Assembly (NCBI RefSeq): GCF_011064615.1
Contig: NZ_JAALJH010000027.1
Coordinates: forward strand, 1-64,000
DNA length: 64,000 nucleotides
DNA from: Aquisphaera insulae
GTDB taxonomy: Bacteria; Planctomycetota; Planctomycetia; Isosphaerales; Isosphaeraceae
Reading direction: 5' to 3'
A model generated the notes under the pieces. The model had not been told where the DNA came from. It was given only the letters and a program-made list of their open reading frames with translations, and made no database searches. Positions 43,101 through 50,982 of this stretch are shown here, piece after piece (positions within the stretch are counted from its first letter, which is position 1; each line of letters begins with the position of its first letter). A program made the position numbers and the translations under genes.

Positions 43101-43328
43101 CGCGGGCAGCCCGTCGAACGAGAGGGCTCGGCCCGATGGCGAGGCGGACCAACCGCCGCCGATCGTCGCGTCCAGGCGATGCTTCGAACGATCGGCCGCG
43201 ACCGTGCCCTTGCCCTCGTTGCACGGGAGGTGCAGCAGGAGGCCATCGTCCGCGGCAAGCGGCGCGGCGGAGATTGTTAGTGAGAAGAGAATTGGCAGCA
43301 GGGTCGAGAGGGATCGCTTGGGGAACAT
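40170..43328 (-). CDS. secreted LamG + right-handed beta-helix protein (pectate-lyase-like)
   Basis: From the Met at 43328 (MFPKRSLSTLLPILFSLTISAAPLAA, signal peptide) the 1052-residue protein has a LamG/concanavalin-like domain (about 35-220; GKGSWTFSAWLRP, NYWGLMDEVRVDRRALT), a helical linker, then a parallel beta-helix region starting near FVSPSGDESANGSKSMPVAS. The late repeats include GNGIVVDGGEADSLIGCDIAV, HNRFVDCGKSV and DNNLFVDCKQGISGG, typical PbH1 coils. Such proteins are polysaccharide lyases or hydrolases; catalytic residues cannot be identified by eye. The preceding 29 codons of the open frame have no signal-peptide character. It converges with operon B. Confidence 0.87.
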   Translation of the reverse strand: MFPKRSLSTLLPILFSLTISAAPLAADDGLLLHLPCNEGKGTVAADRSKHRLDATIGGGWSASPSGRALSFDGLPATVARIEVPPALRFGKGSWTFSAWLRPTKLSIDDTQNQRRIFSFGPYPDAYIGIDIMASGELNTYSCYRNAQGQIVSAGGGSPPGLLAAGRWAHVAVAYDRDTRRIAMYVNGGAVSDHPLPSGFDGDFSKGGELTLGSGWHNYWGLMDEVRVDRRALTRAEVRAEFGKLERTFGVVRSPAEIAAEHREMALDALAAASRAWAKGDLGAVRKTCSALAAAGDLPASIRSYAHLRAAQSWAAEGRPVEAAKEYTTIAATAAYPEAHRTEARERVRELERSAKGLPARDPAATRTPLPPVDRFAAEVFVSPSGDESANGSKSMPVASLARARDLVRGLRARGVRGAIVVRISPGEYAASGTLNLTSEDSGTTEGPTVYRAEMPGKAVFYGGRRLIGWEPVTDASILSRLPEAARGKVVRCDLKAQGITDLGKLTVRGLAQPPSPPTLEVFVDGRPMTLARWPNAGFVGIRKLVQPGSRKEGKPSIFEYIDDRPARWTHAEEPWLFGYFHYLWADATIRASRIDTAARTIACDEAYDYGGEGMNTEQGIQYYAFNLLEEIDAPGEWYLDRKAGWLYLYPPGGDVARSTVEIGMLSAPMVAMDRVSDVRLEGLAFDLSRADGLRLVSCRRCILAGCSVRRMAGNGIVVDGGEADSLIGCDIAVIGRRATEIIGGDRATLTPGRHLVENCAIHDFGRIDRTYTPAIQLEGVGHRAAHNLMFDAPSSVMRIEGNDHVMEYNDVYAAVRESDDQGAMELFGNPSYRGIVFRHNRFVDCGKSVAGASVHGQAGIRLDDAISGVLVYGNVFVRSASGHFGGVQMNSGRDNVIDNNLFVDCKQGISGGWYGSNFVWKMLEEGRRPDGIFMTPLYLKRYPEVATMLRPPGMNHAWRNVTYRCGPLAVENLDHLDRLENVELGEADPGFVDAGRGDYRLKPSATLSRSTGFRPIPVDEIGLYRDASRASWPVVPTPVTMPDWRIGARPAR

Positions 43329-43619
43329 CGTCCTCACCTCCGGGCGGGCTGATGAAGGCAGGCGGGGCAGGGGGCGGGATCGTGGATCGGGCGTGTCGCA
43401 CGTTGAGGCCGCCATCCGTCGGGATCCGGGCCCGTCTCGATCCTACGCCACCCGGCAGCCGAGGTGGAGAGACGACCGGTTCGCGGCGGCGCACCGGACC
43501 GGCCGCTTACAGGCGCCCTTCGGGGTCTGGTATAAGTGCAGTTGTTGCCCAACGGGATCGCCGACGATGGCTGATCCTCCCGCCTCGACGTGCAATCTCT
43601 TCGCGAAGGAGGGAGCACC

Positions 43620-45830
43620 ATGAACGAACGGATCGGCTCGAGCCGACGTGGATTCCTCTCCGGAATCGGCGCGGCGGCCATGTCCCCCGCGATCGGCCTT
43701 GCCGGGGGAGAGATAGGATCTCGACCGCTGGCCGAGGACCTTGCGGCCGAGATCGACTTCCGCCACGCACCGGCGGATCGGCAGACGGCCTTCTGCTTCC
43801 CGGATGACGTCCACAAGAGCCTGGTCGGCGAGCTCGGGGAGCTGCGGCTGGGTCATCCAGGGGCGGGCAAGGGGGGCATCCGTGACTTCGCGCAGGTCGC
43901 CCGGTTCTCGACGCTCGGCATGGAGCCCGACGTCGTGGTCGAGCAGCGAATCGAGGCCCCGGGGATCCCGATCGTTCACACCGTCCTGGATCGTCCCCAG
44001 GCTCGCATGGAGATCACGACCTTCGCCACTCGCGAGCCGGGCGAGGGCCGGGTGGACAATGTCCTGATCGAGATCCGGCCCACGAGGCGCGGCTCGGTGG
44101 AGGCGATCCCGACCGTGACGCTCCGGACCGCGGGCGCGATCCAGGGACGTGCGACGGCCGGGGAGTGCGTCGTCTCGACGGCCGATCACCCCGGCAGAGT
44201 CCTGTTGGTGGCCGATGCTCCGGGCTCCCTTCAGGGGGACTTGCTCCAGCTCCGCCACGGGACCGCGACCACATCGGCGCCGATCCGCCACATCCTGCGA
44301 TTCCCGTGCGAGGGGCAGGATGCCCAGGCCCTCCTCGCGGGCCTCCGCGATCCGGGACGCCTGCTCGAGGCCGCTCGCCGCACCTGGCGAAAGTGGGAGC
44401 CGTTCGCCGGCGAGGTCGGCTGGCGATTGCCGACCCGGTACGACGAGTTCCTCGTCGCGTGCGCGCGGAACATCCTCCAGGCTCGCGAGAGTCGAGGCGG
44501 ACGGCTGACGTTCCAGGTCGGGCCGACGGTCTATCGGGGTCTCTGGGTCGTCGACGGCCACTTCCTCCTCGAGGCGGCGCGCTACCTCGGCCACGACCGC
44601 GAGGCCCAGCAGGGACTGGAGTCCACCTGGTCTCGCCAGGAGGCCGACGGCGGCATCTTCGCCGGGGGGGGCCGCGACCACTGGAAGGACACGGGCATCG
44701 CCCTGTTCAGCCTGGTCCGTCAAGCGGAGCTGGCGCAGGAATTCGGCTACTTCCGCGAGATGCAGCCGAACGTCCTCCGCGCGGTCGGGTTCCTGAAGAC
44801 GCTTCGCGACCGCGCGGCCTCCGGGACCAGCATCAACGGCAGGTACGGGCTCCTGCCGCCGGGCATGGGGGACGGCGGCCTCGGCGGCATCCGCAACGAG
44901 TTCACCAATACGCTCTGGGGCCTCGCCGGCCTGAAGGCCACGCTGGGCGCGGCGGCGTCCCAGGGGCTATCCGGATTCGACGAGGCCCGTTCGTTCTTCG
45001 AGGAATTGCAGGCCGCATTCCTGGCCGCCGCGAGGAAGGAGATGATCCACCATCCCGGCGGCTTCTCCTTCCTGCCGATGGTCGCGAAGGACGACCCCGC
45101 CTGGAAGGAGACCGACGCGTGGCATCGCCCACGGCCGCAGTCCGGGCAATGGGCCTTGTCGCACGCCATCTTCCCCGGCCTCCTCTTCGACCCGAACGAC
45201 CCGATCGTCCAGGGCCACATCCGGCTGATGCAGGAGGTCACCCGGGAAGACGTCCCCATCGAGACGGGCTGGCTGCCCCACGGCGGACTCTGGACGTACA
45301 ACGCCGCGTTCGTGGCCGAGGCTTACCTCTGGGCGGGCCTGGCGGACCGGGCAAGGAGTACATTCCACGGGTTCCTGAACCACGCCACGCCGACATGGTG
45401 CTGGCGCGAGGAACAGCCCCTGACCGGCTCGCTGGTCGCCGGTTACGTCGGCGACATGCCTCACAACTGGGCGAGCGCGGAGTGCGTCCGCTACTTGCGG
45501 CACATGCTGGCCCTGGAGGACGGAGCCACGCTCCGCTTGCTCGCGGGAATCGGCGAGCCGGAGCTCGCACTTGGCGCGACCCTGGAGGTCCGGCGTTCGC
45601 CGACGCGGTTCGGCCGCGTGGACGTGATCGTCGAGCCGGACGGGCCCCGCGAGGGATGCCGCATCCGCTTCCGACGCGACGCCGGACCAGACCCAGACCG
45701 GGTGGTCCTGCCGAGGAAAATCGGCCGCCTGCGGTTCGCATCCTCGCGCGGGGCCGTCCTCCGCGAGGACGGCGATCGGGTGCTCGTCGAGCCCAGGGCG
45801 AGGGAGTGGGAGGCGACGTGGAAAGGCTGA
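43620..45830 (+). CDS. Tat-exported six-hairpin (alpha/alpha)6 glycosidase-like protein
   Basis: The ATG follows GAAGGAGGGAG. The 736-residue product starts MNERIGSSRRGFLSGIGAAA, a clear twin-arginine signal. The N-terminal third is beta-rich; the remainder shows the helical-barrel pattern of six-hairpin glycosidases: GLWVVDGHFLLEAARYLGHD, WSRQEADGGIFAGGGRDHWK, GWLPHGGLWTYNAAFVAEAY and WCWREEQPLTGS. The D and E residues of VVDGHF and WREE are catalytic candidates. Rhamnosidase-, trehalase- or glucoamylase-like specificities are possible. The MtaB-like gene follows after 66 bp on the same strand; a link is not obvious. Confidence 0.82.
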   Translation: MNERIGSSRRGFLSGIGAAAMSPAIGLAGGEIGSRPLAEDLAAEIDFRHAPADRQTAFCFPDDVHKSLVGELGELRLGHPGAGKGGIRDFAQVARFSTLGMEPDVVVEQRIEAPGIPIVHTVLDRPQARMEITTFATREPGEGRVDNVLIEIRPTRRGSVEAIPTVTLRTAGAIQGRATAGECVVSTADHPGRVLLVADAPGSLQGDLLQLRHGTATTSAPIRHILRFPCEGQDAQALLAGLRDPGRLLEAARRTWRKWEPFAGEVGWRLPTRYDEFLVACARNILQARESRGGRLTFQVGPTVYRGLWVVDGHFLLEAARYLGHDREAQQGLESTWSRQEADGGIFAGGGRDHWKDTGIALFSLVRQAELAQEFGYFREMQPNVLRAVGFLKTLRDRAASGTSINGRYGLLPPGMGDGGLGGIRNEFTNTLWGLAGLKATLGAAASQGLSGFDEARSFFEELQAAFLAAARKEMIHHPGGFSFLPMVAKDDPAWKETDAWHRPRPQSGQWALSHAIFPGLLFDPNDPIVQGHIRLMQEVTREDVPIETGWLPHGGLWTYNAAFVAEAYLWAGLADRARSTFHGFLNHATPTWCWREEQPLTGSLVAGYVGDMPHNWASAECVRYLRHMLALEDGATLRLLAGIGEPELALGATLEVRRSPTRFGRVDVIVEPDGPREGCRIRFRRDAGPDPDRVVLPRKIGRLRFASSRGAVLREDGDRVLVEPRAREWEATWKG

Positions 45831-45896
45831 AGCACCCCGGCCGAAGCCGCAACGGCCAGAAGCCCGCGCGGGCGAACATCGCGGAGGAACACTGAA

Positions 45897-47288
45897 ATGG
45901 CATGCACGTTTGAGGAACTCGCCGTGAGCGGGCCCGATAGGCTCGTCTTCGGGATCGCCCCCAGGCCGGTCCGTTGCGGGTTCGGCCTGGCCATCGGCGG
46001 CGGGCTCGTCTTCCCCGAGGTCAACTTCACGCTCCCCGTCATGACGATCAGCCCGGCGACCTGGAGCGAGGTCCGGGCGCACTACGACGAGATGGCGAGG
46101 AACATCCTCAAGCGGGCCGTGGTGCTGGAAGTGCCCGGGATCGTCCTGGAGTTCGAGCTGCTGCCGGCGATGACCGACGCGCCCGCATGGGGCGCCGAGA
46201 TCACGGCCCTGCTCCACGAGCATCTGGACAGGGCCCACGCGAAGCACGGCCTGAAGGGCGCGCTCCGCGTCACGCCGACCGATATTCGCGACCAGGGCTC
46301 GCGGCCGGCCCTCCGCAGCGGTCCCGCCTGGGAGAAGCTGTCGAAGTCCTTCGAGCTCTGCCGCGACGCCGGGGCCGACATCCTCTCGATCGAGTCCATC
46401 GGCGGCAAGGAGGTCCACGACCCGGGCCTGATGTATGGCGATCTCCGGCCCATCGTCTTCGGCCTCGGCGTGCTCGCCGCGAGGGACATGGCGTTCCTCT
46501 GGGACCACATCTCCGGGACCTGCGCCGGGGCGTCCGCGGCCGGCCATGCGGTGATCTCCGGGGGCGACACGGCCTGCGGATTCGCCAACACGGCGATGCA
46601 GCTCGCGCACCAGAAGATGCTGCCGGAGGTCCTGGCGGCCGTCGTCCGCGCGATGAGCGCGGCGCGGAGCCTGGTCGCCTTCGAGCACGGGGCCGTCGGC
46701 CCGTCGAAGGACTGTGCGTATGAAGGGCCCATCCTCAAGGCCATCACCGGGGCGCCGATCGCGATGGAGGGCAAGTCGGCGACCTGTGCCCACTTCAGCC
46801 CGCTGGGGAACATCGCCGCCGCGGTCTGCGACCTCTGGAGCAACGAATCGGTGCAGAACGTCCGACTCCTCTCCGGCAACGCGCCGGAGGCGTACGCGGA
46901 GCTGCTCGCCTACGACTGCCGGCTGATGAACGTGGCCGCGGCGCGAGGAGAATCGGCCCGACTCCGCGACTGGCTGACCGAGTCCGACGAGTGGCTCAGC
47001 CCCCAGGCGGCCGTCCTCTCGCCGGCGGCCGCCTGCCGGATCGCCCGGGCCATCGTCTCGACCCCCGGGGATTACGCGCGAACCGTCGCCGCGGGCCGGG
47101 AGGCCGTGGCGATCCTCGCCGAGGGGGTCGAGCAGGGGCGGCTGCGCCTCTCGCCCCGCGAGCGTCCCTGGCTCGACCGGATCCGGACCGAGCTTGACGA
47201 GCTCCCCGCCACCGAGTCGGAGATCCTCGCCGAGCTGACCGCGTCGCACGGCCACCTGTTCGACCCGGCGAGTTACGGACTGAACTGA
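45897..47288 (+). CDS. MtaB-like methanol:corrinoid methyltransferase
   Basis: 463 residues, close to the roughly 460 of methanogen/acetogen MtaB. The zinc ligands reported for Methanosarcina MtaB (Glu164, Cys220, Cys269) map to E166 in SIESIGG, C227 in GDTACGFANTAM and C273 in GPSKDCAYEGP, all in conserved surroundings. The N-terminal GLAIGGGLVFPEVNFTLP also fits. MtaB activates methanol (or another methyl donor) and passes the methyl group to a corrinoid protein. No MtaC corrinoid protein, MtaA or reactivase is in the window, so the acceptor and the physiological substrate here are unknown. Demethylation of another O-methyl compound is an alternative. Confidence 0.88.
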   Translation: MACTFEELAVSGPDRLVFGIAPRPVRCGFGLAIGGGLVFPEVNFTLPVMTISPATWSEVRAHYDEMARNILKRAVVLEVPGIVLEFELLPAMTDAPAWGAEITALLHEHLDRAHAKHGLKGALRVTPTDIRDQGSRPALRSGPAWEKLSKSFELCRDAGADILSIESIGGKEVHDPGLMYGDLRPIVFGLGVLAARDMAFLWDHISGTCAGASAAGHAVISGGDTACGFANTAMQLAHQKMLPEVLAAVVRAMSAARSLVAFEHGAVGPSKDCAYEGPILKAITGAPIAMEGKSATCAHFSPLGNIAAAVCDLWSNESVQNVRLLSGNAPEAYAELLAYDCRLMNVAAARGESARLRDWLTESDEWLSPQAAVLSPAAACRIARAIVSTPGDYARTVAAGREAVAILAEGVEQGRLRLSPRERPWLDRIRTELDELPATESEILAELTASHGHLFDPASYGLN

Positions 47289-47324
47289 AGGTGGAGTGCG
47301 CCCGAGGCCGCCGGGGCGGGCCCG

Positions 47325-47915
47325 TCACTTCGCCGACTTCGGGCCCTCGGGCGCCTTGAGCTCGATCACCTCGACCGTGGTCGTGGTGCCGGCGTCGGGG
47401 AATCGCGTGACCGACTTCACGAGGCGGCCGGGGACCTCTTCCGAGAGCCAGACCCGGGTGGTCCAACCAAGCCCCCCTTCGCCCTTCCCCTTGGTGTCGT
47501 ACCAGACTGTCCTGTATTCCTTGCCGGAGACCTTGAGCGTCTCCTCGCCCTTCTCGATGGCATCGGTCGGCTTGCCGACGTCCTCCTTCTTCGTCTTCCC
47601 CAGGAGCGGGAAGACCCGGAAGATGCTCTGCGTCTCCGGGGGCGATTTGATCAGGCTGTCGGTCGCGTCGCTCTCGCGGACGACATCCAGGGTCACCTGA
47701 TCCGGCTTGATCGCCTGGAGCGTGGACGTGGTCGTCGTCGTCAACGTCCGCACCTTCCCTTCCGTCCGGGAGCGGACCACGATGGTCGTGCCGACCGGAT
47801 GTTTGGACCAGCTCCGGTAGGCCGGATGGTCGACGTTCTCGGCGACCGCGGGCGCGGAGAGGGAGAGGGAGAGGGCGAGCGCCAGGGAGAGCCGGGGGAG
47901 CAACTTCGGAGACAT
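47325..47915 (-). CDS. secreted protein of unknown function (196 aa)
   Basis: The Met at 47915 gives a strong signal peptide (LPRLSLALALSLSLSAPAVA). The mature part starts ENVDHPAYRSWSKHPVGTTI and contains alternating Thr/Val/Lys strands (GKVRTLTTTTTSTLQAIK, KEYRTVWYDTK, TTRVWLSEEVPGRLVKSVTR), which suggest a lipocalin- or LolA-like beta-sheet fold. I do not recognise a family. A longer start at 48026 precedes the signal peptide by 37 residues and is unlikely. It is divergent from the DUF1559 gene at 48212; the 296 bp between them show no clear additional gene. Confidence 0.78.
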   Translation of the reverse strand: MSPKLLPRLSLALALSLSLSAPAVAENVDHPAYRSWSKHPVGTTIVVRSRTEGKVRTLTTTTTSTLQAIKPDQVTLDVVRESDATDSLIKSPPETQSIFRVFPLLGKTKKEDVGKPTDAIEKGEETLKVSGKEYRTVWYDTKGKGEGGLGWTTRVWLSEEVPGRLVKSVTRFPDAGTTTTVEVIELKAPEGPKSAK

Positions 47916-48211
47916 CGGCGGAGCACCTCGATCGCGGGGCGGGGGCATACGGTTCGGCTCGTACGCAGGAATCGCTTCTACAGGCTCGATCCCGCCCCGG
48001 TCAATCGGCTCAATACAATTTATCAAACCTTCATGATATCTCCGCTTTCCGTCCCGAGCACCGGCGAGCTGGAACGTCTCGATTTCTTCGCGCCCCGCTC
48101 ACGCCGCTTTCGCAGGGGCTCTGTATCTTCTCCCGAGTCCGAGCCATGGGCGCCCCGTTCGTCGTCCACGCCATCATCCCGGCTCGGATCCCCCCAAGAG
48201 GAGATTCGATC

Positions 48212-49384
48212 GTGCCTGTACCCAAAGTCGCCGCCGCGCGCCGCGGTGGATTCACCCTCATCGAGCTGCTGGTAGTCATCTCGATCATCGCCGTGCTGAT
48301 CGCCTTGCTCCTGCCGGCGGTGCAGTCGGCCCGCGAGGCCGCCCGGCGGATGCAGTGCGTCAACAACCTGAAGCAGATCGGCCTCGGCTTCATGAACCAC
48401 GAGAGCACCTACGGCTACCTGCCCCGCGGCCCGTTCGACGGCGACCCCAACTCGGTGGACGCCTCGGGCAGTCCCTATGCGAACGGCCGGATCTACGACG
48501 AGGACTGGAAGAACGGAGCGTATGAGACTTCTTCATGCTGCCGGTCCGATACGCCCAACGGCTACAACCAGTTCTTCTGGATCCTGCCCTATGTCGAGCA
48601 GAGCAACGTCTACAACCTGGCGAACCTGACGATCCCGCCGATCAACACGACCTTCGGCGCCGCGGTCCGTGGCGCCGACTACGGCGGCGAGGACTCGATC
48701 GGCCGGGCCGTGATCCCGGCCTTCTATTGCCCCAGCCGGCGTGCCCCCGAGGCCTACGTCAGCGGTGCCCCCAGCAACGCCTCCAACGCCGTCGCCAAGA
48801 ACGACTATGCCGGCTGCGCGGGGATGTTCCAGGGTCAGGCCTACGAGTGCACGGCGCCCTATGACCAGCCGACCATGTACATCCCGGCCCCTCCCGATGG
48901 CGCCTCACCCCGGGCCAACGAGCGGGCGGCGATCAACCAGGGCGATACCGCCGGCCGCAAGGGAGCCATCTCCCACGGCCAGCGGAGCAAGCGTCGCCTG
49001 GCCGACTTCACCGACGGCACCTCGAACTCGATCATGGCGGGCGAGAAGTGCCTCCCCGCGAAGCGGCTCGGCACGGACGGCGGCGACAACGAGCGGTGGG
49101 AGAACAGCGGCTGGGATGAGGACAACATCCGCTGGCACTTCGTCCCCGTGTCGGACTTCAAGGCCCCGATCTTCCGAGGCGAGGCCTGCGCCACCCCGCC
49201 CGACATGACCGACACAACCAACAACCTCTGGCGGCGGATGTTCGGCAGTTCCCACCCCGGTGGGGTCAACGTCGTCCTGGGCGACGGCTCGGTCCGATTC
49301 ATCAAGTACAGCGTCAGCGCCACCACCTTCCGCCAACTGTCCAGCATCGACGACGGCGGCGTGATGAGCGCCGACTCGTACTGA
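48212..49384 (+). CDS. DUF1559 protein with type IV pilin-like N-terminus
   Basis: A GTG start preceded by AAGAGGAG gives a 390-residue protein: MPVPKVAAARRGG, then FTLIELLVVISIIAVLIALL (prepilin cleavage/methylation motif and helix), QSAREAARRMQCVNNLKQIG, and the C-terminal DUF1559 'H-X9-DG' signature HPGGVNVVLGDGSVRFIK. Cysteines near CCRSDTP and CAGMF are probably disulfide-bonded outside the cell. Upstream in-frame codons to 48146 lack a start with a ribosome-binding site. It is followed by a small lipoprotein gene (113 bp), the same combination as at the left edge of the window. Confidence 0.94.
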   Translation: MPVPKVAAARRGGFTLIELLVVISIIAVLIALLLPAVQSAREAARRMQCVNNLKQIGLGFMNHESTYGYLPRGPFDGDPNSVDASGSPYANGRIYDEDWKNGAYETSSCCRSDTPNGYNQFFWILPYVEQSNVYNLANLTIPPINTTFGAAVRGADYGGEDSIGRAVIPAFYCPSRRAPEAYVSGAPSNASNAVAKNDYAGCAGMFQGQAYECTAPYDQPTMYIPAPPDGASPRANERAAINQGDTAGRKGAISHGQRSKRRLADFTDGTSNSIMAGEKCLPAKRLGTDGGDNERWENSGWDEDNIRWHFVPVSDFKAPIFRGEACATPPDMTDTTNNLWRRMFGSSHPGGVNVVLGDGSVRFIKYSVSATTFRQLSSIDDGGVMSADSY

Positions 49385-49497
49385 CCCGACGGGACTACGG
49401 CAAGGTCCACGAACCTGCTCTCGAACATGATGCTGGGCGGCCGGGGCGGACTCCACGATGCCCCGGCCATGCCCTCGCTGCGAAAGGTCCGATCCTC

Positions 49498-49755
49498 ATG
49501 CTCAGACTCCCGAGACGCCCTGCAAGGCTCCTGCTTGGCCTCGCCCTGGGATGTTCCCTGGCCGGCTGCGGCAGCTCCACCGACTCCAGGAACGACGGCA
49601 AGCGCCTCCAGCTCACCGACGAGGAAGTGAAGGCCATCGCCAGGGCCGACTCCGAGACGGCCGAGGAAGAACAGGGCAAGAAGATCATCCAGGGGTCGAA
49701 GAAGGCCGCGGGCAAGAAGGCCGGCAAGAGAGCGGCCCGCGCCGACGAGGAATGA
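49498..49755 (+). CDS. small lipoprotein linked to DUF1559 (85 aa)
   Basis: MLRLPRRPARLLLGLALGCSLAGCGSS is a textbook lipoprotein signal with lipobox LAGC. After it come about 30 acidic residues (LQLTDEEVKAIARADSETAEE) and a basic tail (KKAAGKKAGKRAARADEE). The charge asymmetry and size resemble the lipoprotein at 261-467. The function is unknown; a partner of the DUF1559 pseudopilin is inferred from the repeated pairing. Confidence 0.82.
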   Translation: MLRLPRRPARLLLGLALGCSLAGCGSSTDSRNDGKRLQLTDEEVKAIARADSETAEEEQGKKIIQGSKKAAGKKAGKRAARADEE

Positions 49756-49807
49756 AATCCCCCGCGAAAGTTGACGGCGTCGCCGACTCAATCGCGTCCA
49801 TACACAC

Positions 49808-49839
49808 ACGTCCCCGGGCGGCCCACCGTCCGGGGACGT
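49808..49839 (+). terminator. hairpin terminator after the DUF1559/lipoprotein pair
   Basis: A perfect 10-bp stem (ACGTCCCCGG at 49808-49817 with its complement at 49830-49839) around a 12-base loop, followed by TCTCG. It lies 52 bp past the lipoprotein stop and 35 bp before the end of the convergent kinase gene, so it could stop transcription from both sides. Confidence 0.6.
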
Positions 49840-49873
49840 TCTCGTCGCGGGGCGGTATCCGCGTCCGGCCGGT

Positions 49874-50503
49874 TCACGCCCCCGACCGGATCACCAGGTC
49901 CGCCCGGCTGGCGCAGTCATCCGCGAGGACGACCCCGGCGTTGCGGCGGTCATTGGTATCGGCCCGGTGATACGCGGCCTCCGGCGTGGCCTCGAGGCCG
50001 CAGGCGAGGTGCCGCGCGGCGACGCGGTCCACGGCCGTCTCCACGTCGCATTCCAGCACGACCCGGAAATCGAAGAGGTGGGCCATCCGCCAGGAGCGGA
50101 GGAGCAAATACAGGCCCTCCACGATCACCAGCGGCGATTCGGCCGGCACCGAGATGGCATCGGGCTCGGGATCTTTCACGGCGTGATCGAAGGCGGGGAA
50201 GAGGCCGTGGCCGTGCTCCCTCAAGCTCGCCAGGTCGGCCCGCAGGGCGTCGGGATCGAACGTGTCCGGCGCACCGCGGCGGGCGAGTCCGTCGGCGGTG
50301 AGGGCGGACCGCGGCAGGTGGTAGCCGTCCATCGGCACCACGACCGCGCCGGGGACCGACGCAGCCAGGGCCGCCGCGATCGTGCTCTTGCCGGAGCCCG
50401 GGATGCCGACGATCGCGATCAGGCGAGGCATCGGCGTGCGGCGGCGGAGGCCGTCCAGGATCGTCGCGGCGGCGGCCTCGGGGCCGCCTGAACTCGTGGT
50501 CAT
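49874..50503 (-). CDS. P-loop nucleoside/sugar kinase (uridine kinase/YggC-like)
   Basis: A 209-residue protein with a Walker A motif IAIVGIPGSGKST, the PMDGYHLPRSAL segment (conserved Asp and His of the uridine kinase/pantothenate kinase superfamily), LVIVEGLYLLL (Walker B-like with the Glu), and R-rich lid residues (RVAARHLACGL). This is the fructose/nucleoside kinase-like YggC/FrcK class. It starts 14 bp after the remains of a sugar-porter MFS gene on the same strand, so the original function may have been phosphorylation of the sugar imported by that transporter. The longer open frame upstream is the transporter remnant, not part of this gene. Confidence 0.87.
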   Translation of the reverse strand: MTTSSGGPEAAAATILDGLRRRTPMPRLIAIVGIPGSGKSTIAAALAASVPGAVVVPMDGYHLPRSALTADGLARRGAPDTFDPDALRADLASLREHGHGLFPAFDHAVKDPEPDAISVPAESPLVIVEGLYLLLRSWRMAHLFDFRVVLECDVETAVDRVAARHLACGLEATPEAAYHRADTNDRRNAGVVLADDCASRADLVIRSGA

Positions 50504-50517
50504 GGCTTCGTCCTCGA

Positions 50518-50814
50518 TCATGTCAGCCGGGCCTCGATGTCCTCCAGCGTCCCGCCCTTGGTCTCGGGCATGAGCGCTAGCGCGAAGACGAGCTGGAGTC
50601 CCATCATCGCCCAGCGAGGAGACGAAAGAGAGGACGGCCAGGAGGAAGAGCGTCTTCTTCCGGCCGAACCGATCCGCGGGCCGCTCGATCGCCACCGAGC
50701 CGACGATCGTCCCGATCAGGGCCGTGGCCACGTGTCCCGGACCTGGCGTTTGGCGGGTGCGACGTCCATCGTGGAGAATCCCATCGGGTCGAGGGAGCCA
50801 TGCGGGTCGTTCAT
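50518..50814 (-). pseudogene. remnant of a sugar-porter MFS transporter
   Basis: Three collinear pieces of a roughly 470-residue sugar transporter remain. A start region MNDPHGSLDPMGFSTMDVAP begins at 50814. Then in another frame comes ATALIGTIVGSVAIERPADR followed by FGRKKTLFLLAVLSFVSSLG, which is the TM2/loop2 signature of XylE-like porters. Then in a third frame GLQLVFALALMPETKGGTLE DIEARL runs to a stop at 50518-50520, the canonical sugar-porter C-terminus. The roughly 370 residues between the second and third pieces, and TM1, are missing, so the product cannot be a transporter. Confidence 0.85.
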
Positions 50815-50931
50815 GCAGGGAGGCCCGATCTTACGCGGCGCGGCGACCGATCTCCAGCGGGAGGTGGCGTGAGTGCCTTGGTCCTGTCTTCCGGCCTACC
50901 CCGACCGTAGGATGAAGTGCGATCTCCTGCT

Positions 50932-50967
50932 CCTCGACGCTCGAGGATCAAGACGAGGCGTCTTGAT
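50932..50967 (+). promoter_or_regulatory. two back-to-back stem-loops upstream of the HzsA-like gene
   Basis: A 6-bp stem with 3-base loop (CCTCGA-CGC-TCGAGG, 50932-50946) is immediately followed by a perfect 9-bp stem with 3-base loop (ATCAAGACG-AGG-CGTCTTGAT, 50947-50967), ending two bases before the GAGGAAAGG ribosome-binding site. They could be an operator palindrome or an RNA structure that influences translation; nothing distinguishes these. Confidence 0.45.
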
Positions 50968-50982
50968 TGAGGAAAGGTCGCC

